Shown here one piece after another: positions 1 to 8,281 of a stretch of DNA of 64,000 nucleotides (the first letter of the stretch is position 1; every line of letters starts with the position of its first letter). The stretch spans positions 1-64,000 of the forward strand of contig JAPOVQ010000012.1 in the NCBI GenBank assembly GCA_026708035.1, written 5' to 3'. Below the pieces are notes generated by a model. The model worked only from the letters and a program-made list of their open reading frames with translations. It was not told the origin of the DNA and did no database searches. The position numbers and the translations under genes were made by a program. The DNA comes from Chloroflexota bacterium. GTDB taxonomy: Bacteria; Chloroflexota; UBA11872.

Positions 1-17
1 CTGGTGCGCGGCGGTCC

Positions 18-100
18 GGGCGCCCACCAGGGACGCCCCTACGCGAAGGGCGGCAACCGCACGGGCGCGTTTTGTAGGGGCAGCCCTCGTGGCTGCCCGC
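18..100. repeat. Two dispersed hairpin repeats (GTAGGGGC family)
   Basis: Two copies of the window's commonest intergenic hairpin lie head to head. At 74-98 the arms GGGCAGCC and GGCTGCCC are separated by a 5-nt loop and preceded by GTAG. At 18-42 the element is in the opposite orientation with arms GGGCGCCC/GGACGCCC and ends CTAC. They sit just past the 3' end of the glycosidase-like gene. No ORF is supported in the first 106 bases. Confidence 0.7.
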
Positions 101-106
101 CCTCCG

Positions 107-1747
107 TCAGTCGAGCGGGTCGAAGTAGGTGAAGTCGGTGCCGAAGCTGTCCATGGCATCGACCGCGGCGCCGCGCAACCGCACGCGGATGTCGCGGGTG
201 CGGTGGTTCAACACCAGCTCCCGCGTGGGCAGCGCCGCGTGCAAGGTGATGGCCTGATTCGGCGTTGGGTTCGGGAACTCCAGATAGCCGCCCGCGAAAC
301 GGTGCTCGAGCCGGGCCGGCGCGACCTCGATATCGCCTGGGCTGAGCCACTCCGGAATCCGCACTGCAAGGGGGCCGCCGCGAAGCGGCGTGATCCGCAG
401 CATGCCCTCGGAATAGTCCGATTCCACGCGCGCGTCGGCGGTGTCGCGGTCGAACCACAGATTTACGCGGGTGACGTCGCCGTCGCGGCGCACTGCGTCA
501 GCGAACGCCTCGCATAGCGATCCGGTGGTGCCGGCAACGATGTCCCAGCTGGGCGCGACTTCCGGAATTCCGATGGGCCGGTGCGCGTAGGGCGCGCAGA
601 ATCCGAACATTCCCAGCGCGCGATCGGCCACGTCGCGGCGCGCGTCGCTGTCGTCGGGCTCCGGCGGCAGCCCGGTGAACGACGTGTCCCGGAACTGCGA
701 CGGCAGTATGTGCGCGCGCAGCATCTGCTCGGCGTCGTCGTAGTAGCTCGGATAGCCCCGTCGCGCCAGAATCAGCGCCGTTTCCAGCACGTCGCCGGTG
801 TTGTTCAGCTCGCCCTGGTCCGGGTTGCGGCCCGCGTCGCTGCGCTCCATCACCCAGCCAATTTCGTCGCGGATGGTCCACAGCCCCCCGTCATAGAACG
901 TCCGCACGCGCTCCAGCAATGCCGCGTCGTCGGTCAGATCGGCCAGCTGGGCCAGCGACGACATGACGCACGTCGTCGAGTGCCCGTGCGCCCCGAAGCG
1001 TTCGGTTTCGTAGGAGCCGTCGGGCAGGAAGAACTTGTCCAGCGCGTGGTCCTTCAACGTCTGCGCCAGCTCCAGCGCCGCGTCCGATCCGGTCGTGCGG
1101 ACGTACTTGACCAACGGCCCGATGGCTCGACCCACACCCTCGACGAAGGTCGGGCGCGCCTGAAAGTCCAGGCCGGACCGGGCATTGAGCGACGCCAGGT
1201 CCCAGCCGCGCTCGGGCGACCAGAATTCTCGAATGGCGGCGATGCAGCGCTCGGCCAGCTCAGCCGCCTGGTCGTTGCCTCGGTGCCGCACCAGCGCGTT
1301 GAGCCCGTGGAACCCCTCCCGAATGCTGTGCTCGTCAACCTCCACGAGCGGCCCGCCCATCTCGCGCCGGTTGCAGGGCAGCGGCACCGGTCCCGTGAAG
1401 GAGAACAACGCCCCCCGCGTGTGCTTGGCGATGGCTTCCTCATCCACCGGCGCGCCGGTCACCTCGGCGGCCCGCAGCATCGACTCCAGGTGACGCCCCG
1501 ACACCTGCACGGCGCAGTGCCACGGGCTGAACCCAAACCACCCGTCGGGCCACAGCCGGGAGTACATGAAGGGCAGATCGTCGTCGTCCGCGTTGAAGGA
1601 GCGGGCCATGGCGCGCGTGCCCAGCTCGATGGCGCTGCGTATGTCCGTGGTGTTGACGTTCCCCACGCGACGCGGGCCGCGCCCATGCGCGGCGGGCGCC
1701 GGAGCGTCGTGCGGCTGCGCGTCGTCGGAGGCGGAGCGGACCGTCAT
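107..1747 (-). CDS. Six-hairpin glycosidase-like protein (GH127/DUF1680-like)
   Basis: This 546-residue protein has the helical, Trp- and His-rich pattern of an alpha/alpha-toroid glycosidase over residues about 35-430. A beta-rich tail follows, containing AVRIPEW near residue 460, which resembles the LRIP-W segment of GH127 beta-L-arabinofuranosidases. No signal peptide is visible; the first 30 residues are Ala/Pro-rich and low complexity, so the true start could be later (GNVNTTD, near residue 28). Family knowledge suggests hydrolysis of terminal sugars in the cytoplasm, but the substrate cannot be read from sequence. The PhyH gene starts far upstream on the same strand, with only 21 bp between the two genes, so co-transcription is likely. 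A GH88/GH105-type enzyme is an alternative. Confidence 0.6.
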   Translation of the reverse strand: MTVRSASDDAQPHDAPAPAAHGRGPRRVGNVNTTDIRSAIELGTRAMARSFNADDDDLPFMYSRLWPDGWFGFSPWHCAVQVSGRHLESMLRAAEVTGAPVDEEAIAKHTRGALFSFTGPVPLPCNRREMGGPLVEVDEHSIREGFHGLNALVRHRGNDQAAELAERCIAAIREFWSPERGWDLASLNARSGLDFQARPTFVEGVGRAIGPLVKYVRTTGSDAALELAQTLKDHALDKFFLPDGSYETERFGAHGHSTTCVMSSLAQLADLTDDAALLERVRTFYDGGLWTIRDEIGWVMERSDAGRNPDQGELNNTGDVLETALILARRGYPSYYDDAEQMLRAHILPSQFRDTSFTGLPPEPDDSDARRDVADRALGMFGFCAPYAHRPIGIPEVAPSWDIVAGTTGSLCEAFADAVRRDGDVTRVNLWFDRDTADARVESDYSEGMLRITPLRGGPLAVRIPEWLSPGDIEVAPARLEHRFAGGYLEFPNPTPNQAITLHAALPTRELVLNHRTRDIRVRLRGAAVDAMDSFGTDFTYFDPLD

Positions 1748-1768
1748 TCCCTCACCTGCCCCCGGCGC

Positions 1769-2797
1769 CTATGAGTCGTCGGATGCGGCATGCGCGGCCA
1801 GCACCGCTTCCGCCCGCTCGCGCAGCTCGGGATCGTCACGTTCGATGATTCGCTCCAACGCGCCGATCGACTTCCTCACCAGCTCGGGCGACAGGGAGCC
1901 GTCTTCGAACTCCTCGAGGGTCCGAGCGTCCACCTGCTCGAGATGGACATTGTTGACGTCGGCGATCGTGGTCTGGAGGTCGGACCAGTAGTACTTCAAG
2001 TCGTCGGACGCCCAACCGGCGTAGACCTCTTCCCACGTTGTCACGCCCATGTGCGGCAGCAGGGTCCGTTGGAGCACGGGCTCGCCGGCGCATTGATAGC
2101 GGCCGTCGACCGATATGCGGATCCTGTCGCCCGTCACCGGCAGGCCCCGGTGCACCGTGAGACTGTGAAAGATGAGAACGTCGCCCTGGCGGAACTCGTT
2201 GGTCGCCCAGGCGCCTTCCAGCGGATCGATCACGGCGATGCCGCCCGCCCCGAGCGCCGGGCGGTAGTCGTAGACGCCCCGGCGGTGCGAGCGGGCCGCG
2301 ACCGCCAACCCGCCCATCGACGCCGGCAGGTCGTGCAGGGGAAACCACGCCGTGTAGACGTCGGCCGAGCCCTGCACGTGCGGGAAGTCCTGGTGCGCGG
2401 GCGTGGTGAACATCTCGCGCTGCGGGAACATCACGCGCGCGATGATGCTGGGATGCGCCAGCACCGGGGGTTCGAGCAAAGCCTCCATGACTCCCAGCAA
2501 CGCCGGCTCGAGCTGCAGCGCGTGGAACGATTCGAGGAGATAGAGCCGCGCGTAGGTGTCGTTGGGGATGCTCCCGCGACCGTCCGGGATTCCGGCGGGG
2601 TTCACCAGTTGGTCGCGGTAGCCGTCGGCGTCGGCATAGCCCAGGTCGCGCAGGACCTCGAGAAACTCCAGCCGCACGCGCTCCAGGTTGGCCGCCGGCA
2701 ACAGGCCGCGAATAAAGAGGTAGCCATCTTCCTCGGCGCGGGCGCGCAGGCGGTCGGCATCGCCGACGAGGTCGGTCGAGTCGCGAAACTCGTTCAT
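1769..2797 (-). CDS. Phytanoyl-CoA dioxygenase (PhyH) family protein
   Basis: A 342-residue iron(II)/2-oxoglutarate-dependent oxygenase. The facial triad is complete: H135-Q-D137 and distal H216, with Arg225 or Arg227 placed to bind the 2-oxoglutarate carboxylate. The GGLAV..RSH segment around 162-171 is the usual core strand. The frame stays open about 430 bp further upstream, but that part overlaps the GNAT gene and is its shadow, so the ATG at 2797 is chosen. PhyH proteins hydroxylate diverse small molecules; the substrate is not predictable here. The gene lies between the GNAT gene (54 bp upstream) and the glycosidase-like gene (21 bp downstream), all on the minus strand. Confidence 0.85.
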   Translation of the reverse strand: MNEFRDSTDLVGDADRLRARAEEDGYLFIRGLLPAANLERVRLEFLEVLRDLGYADADGYRDQLVNPAGIPDGRGSIPNDTYARLYLLESFHALQLEPALLGVMEALLEPPVLAHPSIIARVMFPQREMFTTPAHQDFPHVQGSADVYTAWFPLHDLPASMGGLAVAARSHRRGVYDYRPALGAGGIAVIDPLEGAWATNEFRQGDVLIFHSLTVHRGLPVTGDRIRISVDGRYQCAGEPVLQRTLLPHMGVTTWEEVYAGWASDDLKYYWSDLQTTIADVNNVHLEQVDARTLEEFEDGSLSPELVRKSIGALERIIERDDPELRERAEAVLAAHAASDDS

Positions 2798-2850
2798 GGC
2801 ACCACAGGAATTGCGGGCGGTGACGGCAGCGATGATAGCGCCGCGCGGGC

Positions 2851-3408
2851 TCAGTCGCTCGCATCTCCCGCGGGCGGCCAGTCGCTCTTCAGCACCGCGT
2901 AGTAGGCGTCGTCGACGCGCAGGCCATGCGCGACGCGGTTGCCGCGCACCTCGCCGACCTGGACCATGCCCACCTTCTCCAGCACGCGCCGTGAGGCGCC
3001 ATTGCGCACGTCGACTCGGGCGTAGACGCGCTCGAAGTCGGTGGTGGTGAACACCGCGTTGACCACGGCGCTCACGACCTCGGTGGCGAAGCCCTGGCCC
3101 CACCGCGGCCTGGCAATGGCATAGCCGACCTCCGCGTGGCGGTTCTGCGGGTCGGGCCACATCCCGATGTGGCCGATCAGTTCCCCGTCCAGATCGGCTG
3201 CCCACCACGACGGATCCTTGCCCCAATCATCCACCAGCCGCCCCACGACGAATTCCTCCGCGTCACGACGGGTATACGGGTACGGAAGCGGGAAATAGCG
3301 AGCCCACTCGGCGTCGTTGCAATAGGCCTGGCGGGGCTCAACGTCGCGCAATTCGAACGGCCGCAGGGTCAGTCGCGGCGTGCGAATCGTGCGAGGCAGG
3401 TGCTCCAT
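2851..3408 (-). CDS. GNAT family N-acetyltransferase (RimJ/RimL-like)
   Basis: A 185-residue acetyl-CoA-dependent acetyltransferase. The N-terminus has RTPRLTLRPF, typical of the RimJ/RimL/SpeG-like subgroup. The acetyl-CoA loop region reads ARPRWGQGFATEV near residues 100-112, and NGASRRVLEKVGM near 138-150 is the conserved motif A/B end of this subgroup. The acceptor could be a ribosomal protein N-terminus, an amino acid or an antibiotic; sequence alone does not say. The start at 3408 is an ATG. The upstream 220 bp are filled with palindromic repeats. Confidence 0.85.
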   Translation of the reverse strand: MEHLPRTIRTPRLTLRPFELRDVEPRQAYCNDAEWARYFPLPYPYTRRDAEEFVVGRLVDDWGKDPSWWAADLDGELIGHIGMWPDPQNRHAEVGYAIARPRWGQGFATEVVSAVVNAVFTTTDFERVYARVDVRNGASRRVLEKVGMVQVGEVRGNRVAHGLRVDDAYYAVLKSDWPPAGDASD

Positions 3409-3445
3409 TGCAGGCTAGCGTACGCCATTCGGACGGGCTCTGGTC

Positions 3446-3596
3446 CGGTGGCCCATGCTGCGCGCAGCATGGGAGGTTCAGCCACGGCCGGTCCCACGCT
3501 GCACGCAGCGCGAGCCACCGGAGATTGCGGGCAGCCACAAGGGCTGCCCCTACACGTCCGAGTCCGCTGTCGGGGCGCCTCTTGTGGGCGCCCGCG
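3446..3596. repeat. Cluster of four palindromic repeats
   Basis: The gap between the GNAT and dehydrogenase genes is nearly all inverted repeats. A perfect 22-bp palindrome lies at 3452-3473 (CCCATGCTGCG and its complement). A degenerate relative (CCCACGCTGCACGCAGCG) follows near 3493. A GTAGGGGC-family hairpin lies at 3529-3553, with 8-bp arms GGGCAGCC/GGCTGCCC, an ACAAG loop and a terminal CTAC. A GGGGCGCC/GGGCGCCC hairpin lies near 3573-3593. None encodes protein. Confidence 0.75.
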
Positions 3597-3632
3597 ATTT
3601 GTCGAATTCGGAAACGGAATGTCGGCGGCCGG

Positions 3633-4802
3633 TCAGGCGTCGTCCGCCATCCCCGGCACCACGGTCGCCTTGAGGGCGGTCATCTGCGTGGCCGCATCGA
3701 TTGCGGCGGTCACGCCTTCCTCGCTCAGGTCGAAGTTGGTGTGCAGGCGCGGCCAGTCATGGTCGGACTGAATGGCGTGCAGATCGCGCATGGCCTGGGC
3801 GACCTCGTCCGGCGCGAACGCCCAACTGCCGAGCAGTTGAATCTCCTTGGTGCAGATGCGATGCCAGCTGGTGTCGAAGCTGCCGGCGTCGGTGAACTGC
3901 CCCATCTCCACGAAGGTCCCGCCGTCACGCAGCATCTCCACGCCCTCGGGTCCGGCGGCGGGATTGCCCGAGCACCCGATCACAATGTCCGCGCCGCTGC
4001 CGCCCACGGCCTCGCGCACGGCGGCGATGCGAGACGCCGCGTCGGGCGTCGCCGCGAGCGACACGGTGGCATCGGCGCCAAACGCGCGCGCCAGGGCCAG
4101 TCGCGGCGTCTCCGGATCGCCGACGGTCACCACCGGCGCGGCCCCCCGCTGACGCGCGGCCACGGTGGCGAGCAAGCCGATGGGCCCGGCGCCCTGGATC
4201 ACCACCGACGCGCCCGCGGTACCCGCCCCAAGACCCAACGCGTCGACCCGATTGAAGGCCCGCGTCACCGAGCTGTAGGGCTCGACCAGCGTGCCCACCA
4301 TCAGCGGCATGTCGTCCGGCAGGCGAAAGAGCTTGGTGGCGGGGAAGGCGTCCAGATCCACGAACAGCATGTCGGCCCAACCACCCCAGAGGTGCGGCGG
4401 CCGCTCGAAGGGAATCTTGCGCCCGTAGTAGGTCGGGTTGAGGCACTTGTTGGCGCGCTCGGGCGATTCCACGCAGACCTCGCACGCGCCGCAGGCGTTG
4501 AGCGGCGGCAGCATGACGTGATCGCCTTCGCGGAGCGGCGCGCCAGTGGCGTCCGTGCGGAGCTGCGGTCCGATCTCTTCCACGACGCCGGCCAGCTCGT
4601 GACCCAGTGTGATCGGCCAGGGCAACGCGCCCGGCCAGTGCCCCTGCAGGATGTGCAGATCGGTGCCGCAGACGCCGCAAGCCTCGATGCGAATCAGCGC
4701 GCCGCGCGGCGGGATCGAGGGACGGGGAACGCGCCGCAGCACCGGGGGCGTGCCGGGACCGTCAAAGGTCACTACGCGAATGTCGGCAGCGGCGCTGGTC
4801 AT
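3633..4802 (-). CDS. Zinc-binding medium-chain alcohol dehydrogenase
   Basis: A 389-residue MDR-family NAD(P)-dependent dehydrogenase. The catalytic zinc ligands are visible in CGVCGTD (near residues 39-45) and GHE (near 67-69). The structural zinc site is the four-cysteine lobe starting CGACEVC and ending ANKC. The nucleotide-binding fold begins at VIQGAGPIGLLA. The whole resembles threonine 3-dehydrogenase, sorbitol dehydrogenase and related polyol dehydrogenases, so a sugar or polyol substrate is plausible but inferred. It is divergently arranged with the aldolase-family gene that starts 94 bp to the right, suggesting a shared sugar-acid pathway. ATG start at 4802. Confidence 0.85.
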   Translation of the reverse strand: MTSAAADIRVVTFDGPGTPPVLRRVPRPSIPPRGALIRIEACGVCGTDLHILQGHWPGALPWPITLGHELAGVVEEIGPQLRTDATGAPLREGDHVMLPPLNACGACEVCVESPERANKCLNPTYYGRKIPFERPPHLWGGWADMLFVDLDAFPATKLFRLPDDMPLMVGTLVEPYSSVTRAFNRVDALGLGAGTAGASVVIQGAGPIGLLATVAARQRGAAPVVTVGDPETPRLALARAFGADATVSLAATPDAASRIAAVREAVGGSGADIVIGCSGNPAAGPEGVEMLRDGGTFVEMGQFTDAGSFDTSWHRICTKEIQLLGSWAFAPDEVAQAMRDLHAIQSDHDWPRLHTNFDLSEEGVTAAIDAATQMTALKATVVPGMADDA

Positions 4803-4895
4803 TGGCTCAATCGACGAAAAACTCGGGCTTCAGTATGCCCGCCACAATGCGCTCTGCTATCAATGTCGCGCAGCCATCCGCCGGAGCAACGGGTC

Positions 4896-5759
4896 ATGGG
4901 CGATATCCGCGGCGTCATTCCCATTCTCAAGACTCCGTTCGATCTCGAGGACCGGGTGGACGAGGAGAGCCTGCGCCGCGAGGTGGACTACTGCATTGAC
5001 GCCGGCGCTCACGGGCTGGGGATCGCCTTCGGCAGCGAGATGCCCAAGCTGAGCGAGGCGGAGCGCACGCTGGTGGCGAGGGTCGTCATCGAGCAGGCGC
5101 GGGGTCGCGTACCGGTTGTTATGTCAACCGGGCATCCCGCCACCGTCCTTGCCGTGCGCGCAAGCCAGGAGGCGGAAGCGCTCGGCGCGTCGGCGGTGAT
5201 GCTGATTCCGCCGGCCAACGGCCTGGCGGAAGCGGAGCTCCACGGCTATTTCAGGGCCGTGGCCGCATCCATTCGCATTCCCCTCGTCGTGCAGGTGATG
5301 ACCGGCGCGCATCTCTCGGGCGACGAGCTGGCGGCGCTGGCGCGGGCGGTGCCGCAAATCCAATACGCCAAGGTCGAGAGCGCCCCGCCGGCGGAGTCCG
5401 TCGCCGAGGCCATCGCCAAGGCCGGCGACCGCGTCACGATCATCGGCGGCGCCAGTGGCGGCGCGCTCATCGAGGAGTTGGAAATCGGGTCGCAGGGCAC
5501 CATGCCGCACGCCGCCCTGGTCGGCTCATTCGCGCGCATCTGGGACCTGTGGCACGCGGGCAATCGCGATGCCGCCCGCGAGACCTGGCAGCGGGAGATC
5601 GTGCCCCTCAACGCCATCGGCGGGGCGGTGTATAAGGAGATGCTGCGGCGCGAGGGCGTGATTGCGCACAGCCACTTCCGCGCGCCGGCGGAGAGCCGCT
5701 TGGCCGCCGAGGCGCTGCGCAAGCTCGATCGACTCTGTGAGACGCTTGGCATCGGCTGA
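4896..5759 (+). CDS. Dihydrodipicolinate synthase family aldolase/lyase
   Basis: A 287-residue (beta/alpha)8 Schiff-base aldolase of the DapA/NanA/KdgD group. The Schiff-base lysine is K159 in YAKVES. The GGASGG segment near 190 also fits the fold. The conserved tyrosine motif (Y-N-x-P) that follows strand 5 in DapA reads V-V-Q-V-M here, so the tyrosine is missing and true DHDPS activity is unlikely; a 2-keto-3-deoxy acid aldolase or dehydratase role is more plausible. The frame is open upstream, but ATG 4896 has a GGAG about ten bases before it and begins the family's usual MGDIRGV-type N-terminus. Another in-frame ATG at 4863 is possible. Confidence 0.85.
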   Translation: MGDIRGVIPILKTPFDLEDRVDEESLRREVDYCIDAGAHGLGIAFGSEMPKLSEAERTLVARVVIEQARGRVPVVMSTGHPATVLAVRASQEAEALGASAVMLIPPANGLAEAELHGYFRAVAASIRIPLVVQVMTGAHLSGDELAALARAVPQIQYAKVESAPPAESVAEAIAKAGDRVTIIGGASGGALIEELEIGSQGTMPHAALVGSFARIWDLWHAGNRDAARETWQREIVPLNAIGGAVYKEMLRREGVIAHSHFRAPAESRLAAEALRKLDRLCETLGIG

Positions 5760-5785
5760 CCGCCCGCACCCGGCATGATGCGCCC

Positions 5786-5941
5786 ATGACTGAGACGATC
5801 GTTTTCTTTGTGATCGTGGGGACGATTGTGCTCGGAATCGGGCTCGATGTGGGGTATCGACTATGGCGCGCCGCGACGCGGCGTCAGCCTAGCGACGCGC
5901 CCGCGGGCGTTGCCCCGGAGCTGCCGGTCGACGACGGTTAG
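5786..5941 (+). CDS. Small single-pass membrane protein
   Basis: A 51-residue ORF starting 26 bp after the aldolase gene. Residues about 5-23 (IVFFVIVGTIVLGIGLDVG) form one hydrophobic helix. An Arg-rich stretch (YRLWRAATRRQ) and an acidic, Pro-rich tail follow. By the positive-inside rule the basic tail would be cytoplasmic. No family is recognised. The clear membrane-helix-plus-basic-tail composition and closeness to the upstream gene argue that it is real, but no strong Shine-Dalgarno is seen and it is short. Confidence 0.45.
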   Translation: MTETIVFFVIVGTIVLGIGLDVGYRLWRAATRRQPSDAPAGVAPELPVDDG

Positions 5942-5994
5942 GCCCGGCCTGGATCCCCGCCTGCGGAGGCCATTTGAAGAATGGTCAATACTTC

Positions 5995-6130
5995 ACGCCC
6001 ACGCCCCGGATCACCCTCACCCTAACCCTCTCCCTTCAAGGGAGAGGGGACCGGACCCGCTCCCCGGTCCCTGCCGGTGCGGCTTTGCAAGGGTCTCCCG
6101 CCTTCGGAATGACGGACGGACTGCCGGGAG
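5995..6130. repeat. CCCTCACCCTAACCCTCTCCC-type dispersed repeat
   Basis: Between the small membrane protein gene and hisF lies a hairpin-bearing intergenic repeat. CACCCTAACCCTCTCCC is followed by TTCAAGGGAGAGGGG, giving an arm of about 9 bp (CTCTCCCTT/AAGGGAGAG). A TTCGGAATGACGG tail follows. Related copies or fragments occur near 25769, 29882, 48771, 48861, 50401, 53851, 54079 and 56991. Confidence 0.65.
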
Positions 6131-6138
6131 ACCGCGAC

Positions 6139-6918
6139 CTACGCGAACGGGTCCATGCGCATTGGCAGCCCCGCGGCCACGAGCTCGCGCTTGACGCGCT
6201 CGATGCTGATCATCTTGAAGTGAAAGATCGACGCCGCCAGCGCAGCGTGCGCGCGGCCCTCGACCAGCGCCTCGCGGATGTGCTCGATCGACCCGGCCCC
6301 GCCCGAGGCGACGACCGGCACCGGCACGGCGTCGCAGACGGCGCGCAGCTGGTCCAGGTCATATCCGGCGCGCGTGCCGTCGGCGTCGATGCTGTTCATC
6401 ACGATCTCGCCCGCGCCAAGCTCGACACCGCGCTGGGCGACCTCGATGGCGTCCAGGCCGGTGGGCGAGCGCCCGCCATCCAGCACCACCTCCCACCAGG
6501 GCGAATCCCGGTCGCTCCGAAGCTGCGCATCGATGGAAAGCACGATGCACTGTGACCCGAACCGATCGGCGCCGATCCGAATCAAGTCGGGGTCGCGATG
6601 GGCGGCGCTGTTGATGGACACCTTCTCCGCCCCCCGCCGCAGCATGGCGTACATGTCGTCGGCGTTGCGCAGCCCGCCGCCCACGGTGAGCGGAATGAAG
6701 ACCTCCGACGCCACCCGCTCGACCAGGTCGCCCATGATGTCGCGGCCCTCGGCGGATGCCGTGATGTCGTAAAAGACCAGCTCGTCGGCGCCCTCCCGGT
6801 CGTAGCGTGCGGCCAGCTCGACGGGATCGCCGGCGTCCACGTCGGCTGAGAATTTCACGCCGCGCACGTTGCGGCCGTTCTTGACGTCGAGACAGGGAAT
6901 GATGCGGCGGGTCAGCAT
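6139..6918 (-). CDS. hisF: Imidazole glycerol phosphate synthase cyclase subunit
   Basis: HisF, 259 residues, normal length. With HisH it makes IGP and AICAR from PRFAR in histidine biosynthesis, in the cytoplasm. The two catalytic aspartates are visible: D11 in CLDVKNG and the second in VLSIDAQ near residue 130. The phosphate-binding glycine motifs are VGGGLR, SGGAG and the final AALAAS segment. Its ATG overlaps the hisA stop by one base (TGATG), so it is probably translationally coupled as the last gene of hisS-hisH-hisA-hisF. Confidence 0.97.
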   Translation of the reverse strand: MLTRRIIPCLDVKNGRNVRGVKFSADVDAGDPVELAARYDREGADELVFYDITASAEGRDIMGDLVERVASEVFIPLTVGGGLRNADDMYAMLRRGAEKVSINSAAHRDPDLIRIGADRFGSQCIVLSIDAQLRSDRDSPWWEVVLDGGRSPTGLDAIEVAQRGVELGAGEIVMNSIDADGTRAGYDLDQLRAVCDAVPVPVVASGGAGSIEHIREALVEGRAHAALAASIFHFKMISIERVKRELVAAGLPMRMDPFA

Positions 6919-7649
6919 CAGGCTTCACCGGCGGCGGCCTGAATAGCCTCGCCAAGCGAGAACGCCCCGCGGTACAGGGCGCTGCCGATGATGACGCCTG
7001 ACGCCCCGGCGTCGCGCAGCCGGACGATATCGTCGAGCGACGCCACGCCGCCCGAAGCGACGACCGGCAGGTGTTGCCCGACCTGCTCGACCAGGTCGCG
7101 CGTGCCTGCGACGTTTGGTCCCTTGAGCATGCCCTCGACCACCACGTCCGTGTACATGATGGCCGCGGCGCCGGCTTCCACGGCCCGCGCCGCCAACTCG
7201 CTGACCGGCAGCGTGGATTCCTTCGCCCAGGCGTCGGTGACCGCCATGCCCTGGCGCCCCTCAACCGCCACGGCAATCCGGCCCGGATGGGCGGCGGCGG
7301 CGCTCGCCAGCATTTCGGGATCGCGCACGGCGGCGGTGCCCAATACGACGCGCGCGGCCCCATGCCCCAGCACCCGCTCGACATCGGCCTGCGAGCGGAT
7401 GCCGCCCGCGACCTGCACCGGGACATCACCCGCGACCTCGATGATGTCCTCGATGACCGCCGCGTTCGTGCTGACCCCGACGCGGGCCCCGTTGAGATCG
7501 ACGACGTGCAACCACGACGCGCCCTGCTCCAGCCAGTGCCGGGCCGCTTCCACCGGATCGTCGTAGAACACCGTCTCCCGGTCGAAGTCGCCTTGCACCA
7601 ACTGCACGCAGCGACCGCCGCGGATATCGATGGGGGGATAGACCTCCAT
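6918..7649 (-). CDS. hisA: ProFAR isomerase HisA
   Basis: Phosphoribosylformimino-5-aminoimidazole carboxamide ribotide isomerase, 243 residues, a half-barrel-duplicated TIM barrel. The first catalytic Asp is present in PIDIRGG. At the position of the second (usually in L-D-x-R-x-G) this protein has VEGRQG, a glutamate. Phosphate motifs AGGIRS and ASGGVAS are intact. ATG 7649 overlaps the hisH stop by one base, the same TGATG coupling as hisA/hisF; a GTG three bases upstream would give a 4-bp overlap instead. The sequence is closest in pattern to HisA rather than to the bifunctional HisA/TrpF (PriA). Confidence 0.93.
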   Translation of the reverse strand: MEVYPPIDIRGGRCVQLVQGDFDRETVFYDDPVEAARHWLEQGASWLHVVDLNGARVGVSTNAAVIEDIIEVAGDVPVQVAGGIRSQADVERVLGHGAARVVLGTAAVRDPEMLASAAAAHPGRIAVAVEGRQGMAVTDAWAKESTLPVSELAARAVEAGAAAIMYTDVVVEGMLKGPNVAGTRDLVEQVGQHLPVVASGGVASLDDIVRLRDAGASGVIIGSALYRGAFSLGEAIQAAAGEA

Positions 7650-8281
7650 CACGGACCGGCCTCGTCGCGCGGGCGCTGTCCCGCCAGGCGCGCGAAGTTG
7701 GCGTAGAGCCGCAGACCCGCGGCGCCGCTTTTTTCCGGGTGAAACTGCGTGGCGAAGAGGTTGTCGCGCAGCAGCGCGCTGGCGAAGGTCACGCTGTAGT
7801 CGGTCGTCGCGGCCACGTGCGCCGCGCCGTCAACAGGCGCGAAGTACGAGTGCACGAAGTAGAAGTTGGCGTCCTGCGGGATGCCCGCGAACAGCGGCGA
7901 CTCAACCTGCTGGCGGACCTGGTTCCAGCCCATGTGCGGCACGTGCCGGCTGGGCGGGAAGCGCACCACGCGGCCCGGTACCACGCCGAGGCACGTCGTG
8001 CCGCCGTCCTCGTCGCTGGCCTCGTAGAGCACCTGGAGCCCCATGCAAATGCCCAGGTAGGGCACGCCGCCGTCAATCGCGTCCAGGATGGCGGGAATCA
8101 CGCCGGCGCGTTCCAGGCCGCGCATGGTATCGGCGGCGGCCCCGACGCCGGGCAGGACGACGCCGGTGGCGTCGGCGATCTCGGACGGATCGTGGGTCAC
8201 GGTGATCTCGGCGCCGACGTGCCGCAGCGCGCGCTCCACGCTGTGCAGATTGCCGGCGCCGTAGTCGACGACCGCGATCAT
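7649..8281 (-). CDS. hisH: Imidazole glycerol phosphate synthase glutaminase subunit
   Basis: HisH, 210 residues, a class I glutamine amidotransferase that feeds ammonia to HisF. The nucleophile Cys is in GICMGLQ near residue 80, and the His and Glu of the triad are in FHPEKSG near residue 190. The N-terminal VVDYGAGNL motif is canonical. The open frame extends about 700 bp upstream inside hisS, but that part is shadow; the ATG at 8281 overlaps the hisS stop by 4 bp (ATGA). It sits in the hisS-hisH-hisA-hisF operon. Confidence 0.96.
   Translation of the reverse strand: MIAVVDYGAGNLHSVERALRHVGAEITVTHDPSEIADATGVVLPGVGAAADTMRGLERAGVIPAILDAIDGGVPYLGICMGLQVLYEASDEDGGTTCLGVVPGRVVRFPPSRHVPHMGWNQVRQQVESPLFAGIPQDANFYFVHSYFAPVDGAAHVAATTDYSVTFASALLRDNLFATQFHPEKSGAAGLRLYANFARLAGQRPRDEAGP

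Noticed and set aside
581-1774. Long plus-strand frame opposite the glycosidase-like gene
   Set aside because: Arg/Gln/His-rich translation with no motif; it mirrors a well-supported gene and is expected in high-GC DNA.
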